Source of the DNA: Guillardia theta CCMP2712
Lineage: Eukaryota; Cryptophyceae; Pyrenomonadales; Geminigeraceae
DNA length: 64,000 nucleotides
Assembly: GCF_000315625.1 (NCBI RefSeq)
Contig: NW_005434671.1
Location: forward strand, 414,078-478,077
Direction of reading: 5' to 3'
Shown here: positions 56,081 through 64,000 of the stretch, one piece after another
Numbering within the stretch: the stretch's first letter is position 1
Layout: every line of letters starts with the position of its first letter
The notes under the pieces: generated by a model
The model's database searches: none
What the model saw: only the letters and a program-made list of their open reading frames with translations
What the model was told of the DNA's origin: nothing
Program-made: the position numbers and the translations under genes

Positions 56081-56345
56081 GAGACGGTACCGGGTCACCG
56101 GGTGACCGTCTCCGACCGGTGACCCGGCACGACCGGGGCAGCCGGGTCGTCGACTCTTGAACATGAACCGGGCGGCCTGCCCGGACCGCCCGGCCGGGCC
56201 GCGGGCTCCACTGCAGTGCGGCGCCGCCGAGTCCTGGGCCCGGGGGCCGCCGGGCAAGTTGCGCCGGGCCCACTGAACTTCGGAAATTTACGAGTCGGCG
56301 CGCCGGGGATCGGAGGCGGAGGCTCAGGCTACTGGTACGGTAACC
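56081..56345. repeat. GC-rich dispersed element
   Basis: CGGTACCGGGTCACCGGGTG, GCCCGGACCGCCCGGCC and GGCGCGCCGGGG-type motifs match the other GC-rich islands. No coding potential. Confidence 0.55.
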
Positions 56346-56480
56346 GTTGAAGAGTGTGAAATGATACAAGATGAGGTTGATGCCCCGATCATAGTTCAAG
56401 TTTTTCTTGGATTCCTACTGCAATACACACGCCCCTGTAAACCACTGAGGAGACTCAAGGGAGGGGCGACTCCTTGTCGT

Positions 56481-56950
56481 TCACAAACAGGAGTCTCCTT
56501 CGACTAGACCTTTAGCAGCCTGGGAACAAAGGAAGCAATTAGCAACACCCCCCTTCCATCCAGCCTTTCTCTTGTGCTCGCAAGCACAAGCGAGCCTCAC
56601 CTGGTCCTCCAAGTCGGGGAGCTTTGCATTCTTTTCAATCTCCTCTGCAGCCTGACCATGAGCCATCAGCAGCTTTACACTGAGGGTATTGGACAAACCT
56701 CGATAATCTTGTCCAGGGGAGCAAGAGTGAAGAAAGTCATCTACAGCCCCATCAGACCTTGCTCATCCGCACTCCTCGTCCCTTACCGGGTACGCAGCCT
56801 TCCCCCACTGTGGGTGTAGGACGATGCCGCAGCATCCAACCTGCAGGAGAGTTGTCAGGAAGACGAGGAGAGTAGTTGGTGAACAGGAAACAGTTCAGAC
56901 ATCGTGACGACCGACCAACCAATAGACAAGCAAGTAGGTAGTTAGAATAA

Positions 56951-57008
<58 letters not shown>

Positions 57009-57745
57009 TTGGAGGATACCGGCAAGGAATCATATCCCAGCATCATCGTTAGCCCAGTCAATTCATTGTAGACATGGGCAGTTCGCTCGCCTCCAAACAG
57101 AACGAGTCAGAGCAGGGAAGAGAAGCGTCGTGGCGGTACCAAACATCGAGTTGCCAGTGATGGGACATGCGGCATTGGACCAGTAACCACGACGCAGGAG
57201 CGCGTCCCTCATCGCCGTGGACCATGCATGGATCTTGTTATACATCTGCTTCCTCACCTTGTTCACCTCCTGCAGGCAGCCAAGAAGCATCACACAAGTC
57301 GCACGTCTCAGATTTGAAACAGCTCGCATCTCACCTCATTCGGATACAAGCTCAAGTCCAGCTTCGCTGATTTCCAGTCACCTTGCAGCAAATCCTTCCA
57401 GGTAGGTGCGGGCTGCCATCTTGACTCGGATTCAGAACAAAGGGATGAGCAACAACAATGTCTGATGGTGGAACGATCTTACGTGGGCATGGCAAAGAGG
57501 TTCTCCACCAGGAAAGCCTTCCTCTTCTGCACTTCCACACCCAGCTTCTCCATCTCCTGCTCCAGCTCGTGCTGGAAAGTGAGCCGCGCGTCCTCCATCA
57601 TGGCCGCGCTCATCTTGTGCACGGAGAACTCAACCTGCCAGTTCTCCTGCAAGGCTGGGCCTCTCATCTTCCGAGCTTCTCTCTTCGCCGCCGCTTCTCC
57701 TACCTGCGGCATCTTCCGCACCTCGCAAGTGCCGCCTGACGCCAT
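56481..57745 (-). CDS. MMADHC: MMADHC (CblD)-like cobalamin trafficking protein, eight exons
   Basis: MMADHC directs cobalamin processed by CblC to methionine synthase and methylmalonyl-CoA mutase. Exons (minus): 57483-57745, 57335-57419, 57140-57269, 57020-57090, 56787-56840, 56699-56740, 56601-56651, 56481-56519 give 244 residues in consistent phase. The family core is clear: KIHAWSTAMRDALLRRGYW, then SMFGERTAHVYNELTGLTMM, VGCCGIVLHPQWGKAAYP and FFTLAPLDKIIE. An N-terminal heptad helix (LTFQHELEQEMEKLGVEVQK) is unusual. Start chosen at 57745; an in-frame ATG at 57799 would overlap the divergent GNAT start. A GGCA microsatellite lies in intron 56841-57019. Confidence 0.85.
56951..57008. repeat. 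(GGCA)n microsatellite in an MMADHC intron
   Basis: About 14 perfect tetranucleotide units, (TGCC)n on the coding strand, starting some 11 bp downstream of the 5' splice site at 57019. Confidence 0.95.
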
Positions 57746-57797
57746 GGATCGACCGGTCTTATATGGGCAGGCGAGCCCGCCCAGTTGATGAGATTTC
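57746..57797. promoter_or_regulatory. Compact bidirectional promoter between MMADHC and GNAT genes
   Basis: Only 52 bp separate the chosen start codons of the two divergent genes, so their 5' leaders and core promoters must overlap or extend into coding DNA. A TTATATGGG word at about 57758-57766 could be TATA-like. Start-site use is inferred, not shown. Confidence 0.45.
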
Positions 57798-58475
57798 ATG
57801 CCGCCCCCGCGACATGGCCTGTCCCTCCTCCTCCTCCTCCTTGCCCACGCTCATGGCAGCCTCTGCTTCCTCGCAGCTCCTCTCTCAAGTATCAGAGCAT
57901 GTGGACCAGTCGTCCTGCCTGCTGCAAGGAAGCTCAGGCCATCTGCAGTACCTCCTCGGCACCTGATACGGATGCAAGGGCATGATGCTGAGCGTGGACA
58001 TGCAATACTTGAATGCTGCCAAGCGCAGGTCGAGGATCTCGACCAGATCTTGCAGCTAGACACTCAGGCTTACAATGGGAAGAGCCTCTGGCCCAGAAGC
58101 ATCTACGAATCCGAGTTGAACTCAACTAACAATGAGATATTTGTCTTGAAATTCCCAGAAAATGGTGAGATTGTAGGGTTTGCATGTTGTTCTCTTGTCT
58201 TGGACGAATGTAGCATAACAAACATCGTTGTATCAAAGAATCATCTCAGGAAGGGTTTCGCCAGTCAACTTCTATCCTACATGCTTGACTTTGGCAACAG
58301 CAAAGGAGTACGGCAGTGGTACCTGGAGGTCAGGGCAGAAACGAATCCGGCGGCTGTTGCTCTCTACAAAAAGTTCGGGTTCGAGAGTGTTGGCAGGCGG
58401 AAGCATTACTATTCAAACCCTAGAGAGGACGCTCTGATCCTGCAGCGTGGGTTGGATCTTTCACAGATATCTTGA
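57798..58475 (+). CDS. GNAT (RimI-type) N-acetyltransferase with plastid-targeting leader
   Basis: A single exon of 225 residues. Residues 1-23 form a signal peptide (HGLSLLLLLLAHAHGSLC) followed at once by Phe24 in FLAAPLSS and an Arg/Ser/Pro-rich stretch, the bipartite leader used for plastid import in cryptophytes. From about residue 67 the GNAT fold is seen: DLDQILQLDTQAYNGKSLWP, EIVGFACCSLVL, the acetyl-CoA loop VVSKNHLRKGFASQLL and LEVRAETNPAAVALYKKFGF, typical of RimI-type N-terminal acetyltransferases. A role in acetylating plastid proteins is inferred. Confidence 0.85.
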   Translation: MPPPRHGLSLLLLLLAHAHGSLCFLAAPLSSIRACGPVVLPAARKLRPSAVPPRHLIRMQGHDAERGHAILECCQAQVEDLDQILQLDTQAYNGKSLWPRSIYESELNSTNNEIFVLKFPENGEIVGFACCSLVLDECSITNIVVSKNHLRKGFASQLLSYMLDFGNSKGVRQWYLEVRAETNPAAVALYKKFGFESVGRRKHYYSNPREDALILQRGLDLSQIS

Positions 58476-58817
58476 AAAACAGGAACAACTACGATTCCTT
58501 TACATCGAGCAGGATGCTCAAACAGGAGATACGAAGACACTGCAACAATTCTATAATACAGGAAAAGAAAGCCAAGAATCAATCTAGTCTCAACCATGGA
58601 ACAAATCAAGCCCTCATTGCTGGCGATCTTGATCTCGCTTGAGTCCGTTTTGCCGAATGCTCCACAGGAAATTTGCTGTGGTCCTGCTGCCGTTCTTCCG
58701 CCAGTGAATCTCCTCTTGCAAGGGGTCGCCTTTCTCCAAGCTCAAAGGCGGATCATACAGCTTGGTGTCCTGGCCAACAAGCTATTGCGCATCAGAGATC
58801 ACTTTGCTTCTCGCAAG

Positions 58818-60293
58818 CTAAACCACCTTCGTGCCAACTGCGATCGCACCCGCACCCGCACGGAGCCTGGATGAAACACATGGATCAACGTCAGGAGATA
58901 AAGAATGGTCGGTACCATTTCTGGATGTCCTCTGGTAAAATCCCTCCCGATACAAGGATGAAGACCTTGAGCATGTCACTGCCCCCATCAACCAATGGAC
59001 ACCAACGCTAGATACCTCCTTGTACGGACCGAGCGACTTGACGGCTTCGAGGCCTTGCCAGCCCAGACTGCAAGCAGGAAACAACTTCACGGCTCGAGCT
59101 CCCGCTGCATGTCGGTGACGAGAAGAAACAACTTCATCATCCTAACAAACCTTGAATCGCAGTGTAAATCTCAGTCGGTGTCAACGCAGCTGGAATGGCC
59201 AAGACGCCTCTCTTCTCGCAGATATCTATGATCTCTGTGCACAAAATCTTTTTGGGAAATTACATGTCTCCAACGAAAGCGTGAATCCGCAACTTACTGG
59301 ACTTGTGATAAATTTTGCTCCGGCATCTATCGCTGCAACTGCTTGCTCTTTGTCCATAACAGTTGCAGCCCCAACGGAGACTCGTTTTGGAAGTACAGAA
59401 GAAAGGGTCCGAATCACGTGTAGTGCTTGTGGGGTATCCAACGTGACCTCCAACAAAGGACACCTTATGAAGATAAATCACAGGTGAACAGGAAGATTAA
59501 AGGGATTTCTTCACCCTTTCATCGATGCCAATTCCAGCCCCCTAAGGATCAGGCGGTCTGGGTGACCACCGCGGAGAACGGCAACCACCTTATGCTTCTT
59601 GATCCTCGCCATAGTCCTCTCAATCTCTGTTTCAGGACTAGAATGGGTAGAGTTAGGTTCAACACTCACTCCAAGCTCCACTTACGCGATCACTTCTCCC
59701 TTGAGCGAGTTGATGCCTTCAATACCGCCGACATCCTCTTGCAGCAATTTTCTAACATAAGTCGCGAGGTCAGAGATTGTTTTCTCTTTGTTGTGAAATG
59801 TGATATCTAGATTAGACAGACACGTTACAAGAGAATCCGAAGGAATCCGCCAGCTCGTTTACCTGGATCCGTCAAACGGGAGAAGACATCATCCATTATC
59901 CTGATGTGCAGGAATTTCCTCTTCCTATTCTTTTGATCCGCACTCATTGCATCTTTGCACATACAAAGTGAACTGAAAGGTTGCCTCCTCCCACAAACTT
60001 CAGAAGCCAAAAACGAATGTCCCTCCATTCTGCGAACCAGGATAGAAAAGGCTATCAGCTCTTCTCGTTGTAAGAAACGACAGATACCTATCACTGTTTC
60101 CTCCAAAGTTGGAAAACTCTCTGAGAATATTTACGTCCTAACCACGAGTCATCATCCATTGGAATAGGATTGCACGTACCTTAAGGAGCATGTTGAAATT
60201 CCCCATGAAAGCAAGAGATGGCTGATTCGCAGCAAGTACCAGCTGTGAAACAAAGAAGAGGACCCCGATCCACTTCGACGGCATGATCTGCAT
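58818..60293 (-). CDS. KDPG/KHG aldolase homologue with plastid-targeting leader, ten exons
   Basis: KDPG aldolase (Eda) cleaves 2-keto-3-deoxy-6-phosphogluconate in the Entner-Doudoroff pathway. Exons (minus): 60180-60293, 60088-60116, 59863-60029, 59694-59806, 59515-59624, 59298-59463, 59151-59232, 59016-59104, 58916-58965, 58818-58866; phases agree for 322 residues. Residues 1-28 form a signal peptide followed by Phe29 in QPSLAFMGNF, the plastid-import mark. After an unrecognised 110-residue spacer comes the TIM-barrel core: KVVAVLRGG, LLEVTLDTP (catalytic Glu near 182), VGAATVMDKEQAVAAIDAGA, VLAIPAALTPTEI, AVKLFPAC (Schiff-base Lys near 266) and LVSGGILPEDIQKWLRAGAG. Exon joins at 59624 and 59232 use the second AG of CAGAG acceptors. 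Spacer exons are less certain. Confidence 0.83.
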
Positions 60294-60479
60294 CGAGTTT
60301 GAGTACTTTCGCAAAAATTACATTTGAAATTTTGTCATGATAATGAAAATAATTCGATCCATAATATGCTCTTTGATGTCCTTCCTGCCATGCAATCTGC
60401 TTTTGCCACTTTCGAACCCCGTCCGTCCTATCGCCCATTTCCCTCAGTTCGCGTTCCACCCCTCCCCGCTGCCCTTTCT

Positions 60480-60900
60480 ACTTGCGCTTGCTCGTCGCAT
60501 TTTGGTTCTAGGGATGGGGTTGGCACGGGGAGAGTAGGGTGGGTACTAGCAAACAGTTGCTACGGTCGGAAGACGGGGTCCTCTCTAGCGCTATTCGATA
60601 CATAGGGTAGGTGGGTAGTTCTTGGGGAAAAAGAGTGGTAAAAAGGTTGTCGGAGGGCAACATGGGAAGTCAAACAACGGGTAGGGTCTTGAAATGGGGG
60701 GGTATTCACATTGGATGGACGGGTGGGTCTTCAGGTATGACACGGGTGGGGTAGTGTAAGTTACCACTGTGTGAGCGTTTGTTGGAAAACGGTAGGGGTA
60801 GTAGGTGATGTTGGGGTGCCTCACAAAGTAGGGGTGGGTGAATTTTGTGCGAGGAGTGTGACAGACATGGCTTCCCGTGATGCAAGGGGGTGACGAGGAC
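60480..60900. repeat. G-rich dispersed repeat
   Basis: GGGTAGGTGGGTAGTTCTTG, AATGGGGGGGTATTCACATT and GGTAGGGGTAGTAGGTGATG-type words. Same texture as the other G-rich stretches and without coding signs. Confidence 0.55.
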
Positions 60901-61288
60901 GAAGACGAGGAGCAGGAGCGATCGAGAAGGTGAGGAATGTCTGGCTGAGATGTCTCTGCTTCCATGGACCTTGTTTCCTCCTTGCATTGAGTGTTGGGTC
61001 ATAGCGTATGAGATTCATCGCAGAAATATTTTCTCATCTGCCATGATTCGTGTAGTGCATTCTGCTACCACACCTTTCTTTGGTTTCTGTCTTTGATATA
61101 TCCACCCCTCCTTGGAACTGAATAATCCGGAATATCTGCACATAAACTTTATGTCATAACACATTGTATCAACTTCATATGGGTGAGAATTAACCCTTCG
61201 TCGTAAGGCCCTGGACATTAGTTCGCTGATTGGCCATTGCAGGATAAATATGGAACCATGAAATGAGATCTCTCTCGCTAATCATTCA

Positions 61289-62522
61289 ATGAGTACAATG
61301 GATATTTCGGTCGCCGAGCCAACTGAATCGAAGAGTGGAGTTAAAGGTAGATGCCAGTCCATCAGTTCTAAGCGAAGGAGAAAGATACGGCTGATCACAC
61401 CTGAGGTTTTACGGCAGTTTAATGAGGCATACGATCGCAATGGTGAATGTGCAGCAAACAGCGAATATGAGATTCAAAAGCGAAAAGATGAGAAGGTTCC
61501 GTTCTCTACATCAAACAGCGGGGAAGAGGGAATTGCTGTGATATCCAGTTCTCGACCAATCAACAAGGAAATAGCACAGGAGTATTCCCTGTGGTGCGAG
61601 AATTTCTTAGACAACTTTCCTATACTGTATCAATCTCTACAGCTTCAAAATGGCAGGTCGGATGCTCTAGCGTTCATTTCGCAGATCTTTCGAACAAGTG
61701 AACAGAAGGCAAAGCAAGGGACAAAAAGGCTGGGGCCATCGAATTGGGCGGATGCTCCTGCTGAGCCCAAACCTGGATCAGATTCTCTTCCCTCTTCGAA
61801 GTCGTCAGGAGGAGAGCCAGATAGCCAGACGGTGGCTAACAGCGAGAATCGATTGAAAGCATACTTTCAGGAGATGCTGCATGAAAAAACTCTCAGGGAG
61901 TGCATATCCAAACTCGTCAAGATTTTTCGGGACCTGCAGCGCAGCAGTCCACGAGCCTCTATCTGTGCAGACGCTGTTGGAAAATTAGACATGTATAATT
62001 CCAAGAAACATAAGGTCAGCTTGTGATTTTCTCACTTTTTTATAATGACCATGATGCGACAGCTACTCGCAGGGCATTGCGAGCCATATGAAGATTGCAT
62101 CACCATCTTCCCTGCGATTGAAGCCGCTTCACCAGGATCTGTGCATGAACGTGCGTTGGTTTTACCAAGCGTTCCTTCAGGATCTTCTTAGCTCTCTTTT
62201 GTTGTTCATTCAGTACAGGCAAAACTTTTCAACCCCGTCTGATATCCGATTGTTGTTGTTGCTCCGAACACCAGTGGCTTCCCGATGTGTACAACAAGGT
62301 TTGCTGCAGAGAAATCTCTCAAAATTCGAGGAATATGCGCCTCATGAGTTACATAACCACCTATTGCTTGCCAAGACCGCAATCGCATCTCTTGTTCTAT
62401 TCATACTGCATTATCTTGCTACATTCACTTTGTTCTCAGATCTGGCTCTTGAAGACATACACAGTAATTACAGCCTTGCTTTATTACATACCATCACATC
62501 AGAGACAAATGAGATGAGATGA
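61289..62522 (+). CDS. Unknown protein with basic N-terminal region
   Basis: Exon 61289-62014 (242 codons) has a basic start (SSKRRRKIRLITPEVLRQF) and long helices (EYSLWCENFLDNFPILYQSL, RECISKLVKIFRDLQ). A GTCAGC donor joins to 62073 in phase 0 (GIASHMKIASPSSLRLKP). Downstream the frame stays open to 62522, but 62151-62213 could be a 63-nt intron that keeps frame either way. The last 60 residues are hydrophobic (IASLVLFILHYLATFTLFSD) and may be read-through. The basic motif suggests a nuclear protein, but no family is recognised. Confidence 0.5.
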
Positions 62523-62654
62523 GACCGTTGGTGATAATTCGATGGTCCAACAAGTCCGAAGATCCGAAAGGGAGTACGTAAAGACAGTTGAAAGCAGGGG
62601 GATGGTAGTATGGGAAAGACGATCTGTGTAACGATCTGTGTCAAAGGGTTGAGG

Positions 62655-62890
62655 GCGGGGGGAGCGGGAGGGGGGGGGGGGGGGGGCGGGAGCAGCAATC
62701 GTGGAGGAAAAAGTAAAGCCAGGCTCAACAAACATCCACTACCCCCCTTTTGCTGAGTCATTATGACCGGTACATGACATTCTGAGTAGAGTACCCCAGA
62801 TCTACCCTCGTTCTACCCCCGTTTCGAATACCCTACCCTCGAACGTCGATCTGTACCCCCCCTCGCATCAATTTCCACCCCTACCCCATT
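62655..62890. repeat. Poly-G tract and C-rich dispersed repeat
   Basis: A G-rich run at about 62655-62690 is followed by ACCCTCGTTCTACCCCCG, ATACCCTACCCTCGAACG and TACCCCATTTC words, the complement of the G-rich repeat class, directly upstream of the last gene. Confidence 0.6.
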
Positions 62891-62919
62891 TCATATCGTG
62901 GTGACTCTTCGCTATCAGC

Positions 62920-64000
62920 ATGGCGGGGAAGGGAAGGCTATGGTGGGGGGGAGGAGCGGCTGCTGCAGCGGGAGGAGCTGTGATGCTGCTACTCGTGTTG
63001 GTCAGCTACATGGCAAACTCGGTATGTGAACCATGCAATTGCTTCTTGCGCTGTCCTTTCTTTGTGCCTTTGTGTCGTTTTTGTTGTTCAACCTAAACCT
63101 TTTCTCTAGTCCTCTTATCTTCTCCTGTTCCCTTTCCTTTTGATAAGCTCCTGCTCTATTCCCTTTCCACGATGTCCCCATTCTGAACAGCTTATGTTCT
63201 CCTCAACTAAACTTGAGTTCATCTCCTGGCTGTGCACCTCTTTCTCGATGAGAGCCTTGGATGTTTTCTTCCTTGGCTTCGCGTGTTTCTCCTATCATCA
63301 ACATTCATCCTTAAGGCTTGTTTTGATCGTTTGCTGTTCCTACAGAATGTCATCAGCACGGTGCAACTCAACCCGAGGATAGCAGAGCTGAGACAGAAGC
63401 TTCAGAACACTGAGAATGCGTTGATGGGAATGTCGGGGAGAGAGGCCTTGGCAGAAGCTGAACGAGCTCAGATGCTCCAGCAGAAAATTGACAGTCTGAA
63501 ATCCGCCCAGCTCGCGCCCAGAGGGAATTTGGCAGCGTTTGAAACCTTGGCGATTGTGCATCCTCGAGGCAACCCTGGTGATCGACCCCACGTGTATCAA
63601 CCTGTGGCAGCTGGTGGGCATTACAGGACGAAGCAAGCTGAGGACTTGGCGAGGAATCTTGCCAAGGCGCACCAGCACGAGCAGCACATGATGCAGGAAA
63701 ATGCTCCCCACGTCGGGATTCAACGGCCAGCTCATGTCGCTCCTCGCAAGCAAATGAGCAAGAGGATTTCCAAGAAGGTTAATCCCTGGTCAGTCATCCC
63801 GAACAAGAAAGTTCTTCACTATGCTCGCAAGTCCCAATACATGGGGCAGTCATTTGACCATGCTGAGGGCTTTGATAGTGGAAGCGACAAGGACATTCTT
63901 GCTCGGGGTTTAAGCATCCTTTCTCAAGGTACAAAACGTGCAAGTGCGCCTGGGGGATTCGTTCAAGTCAAGACGCTTTTGCCGGGACAGAAGCTTCCCA
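62920..64000 (+). CDS. Unknown signal-anchored protein, 5' part (cut by window end)
   Basis: Exon 1 (62920-63021) encodes MAGKGRLWWGGGAAAAAGG, then a hydrophobic run AVMLLLVLVSYMANS that may be a signal peptide or type II anchor. A 324-nt intron leads to exon 2 (63346 onward) in phase 0: a short heptad-like helix (RIAELRQKLQNTENALMGMS) and a basic, His-rich region (LARNLAKAHQHEQHMMQE). The frame is open at the window edge. No family recognised. Confidence 0.6.

Noticed and set aside
1-64000. CRISPR arrays, operons, bacterial promoters or ribosome binding sites
   Set aside because: The sequence is eukaryotic nuclear with spliced genes; the tandem repeats seen lack the repeat-spacer structure of CRISPR.
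1-64000. tRNA and rRNA genes
   Set aside because: None was recognised by eye. A covariance-model scan would be needed to exclude tRNA genes in the spacers.

Overview
The window looks like nuclear DNA of a unicellular alga, most probably a cryptophyte (Guillardia-like). Coding density is high. Most genes are split by very short GT-AG introns, often 40-60 nt. The genes are eukaryotic: RNA polymerase I, CDC45, a CDC7-type kinase, Bet1 and SYP7-type SNAREs, NSUN2, a PiT phosphate transporter and MMADHC. Two proteins begin with a signal peptide followed at once by Phe in a serine/alanine-rich stretch (a GNAT acetyltransferase and a KDPG-aldolase homologue), the known mark of plastid import in red-derived complex plastids. 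All exon maps were made by hand from splice dinucleotides, reading phase and family similarity; no transcripts or searches were available.

Layout. 1-10 kb: 3' part of the RNA polymerase I large subunit, tail to tail with a seven-module adenylate kinase with a Dpy-30 tail; a GC-rich repeat; a glutathionyl-hydroquinone-reductase-like GST; a 95-residue coiled-coil protein. 10-21 kb: an alpha2delta/CACHD1-like membrane protein, a Bet1 SNARE, an LYR-motif protein, a PSMD5-like HEAT protein with a signal-peptide-like start, and an MFS-like transporter. 21-34.5 kb: a repeat-rich stretch with GC-rich islands, G-rich TACCCC-type DNA and an array of hairpin units. It also holds the C-lobe of a CDC7-like kinase, a possible unresolved gene, an RWP-RK protein and an unknown multi-exon gene. 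34.5-44 kb: two unknown membrane or secreted proteins, NSUN2 fused to an RRM, a SYP7-like SNARE and a small membrane protein. 44.8-48.2 kb: a 23-exon PiT phosphate transporter. 48.8-55.5 kb: a 16-exon EF-hand/SAM protein convergent with 12-exon CDC45. 56.5-64 kb: MMADHC and the plastid GNAT from a 52-bp divergent promoter, the plastid KDPG-aldolase homologue, an unknown nuclear-type protein, and the start of a signal-anchored protein cut by the window edge.

There is no operon logic. Genes sit close together with short spacers and often converge (27 bp between the first two stop codons). Between gene clusters lie a few families of dispersed repeats: GC-rich islands bounded by a conserved AT-rich segment, and G-rich tracts built from GGGGTA runs.
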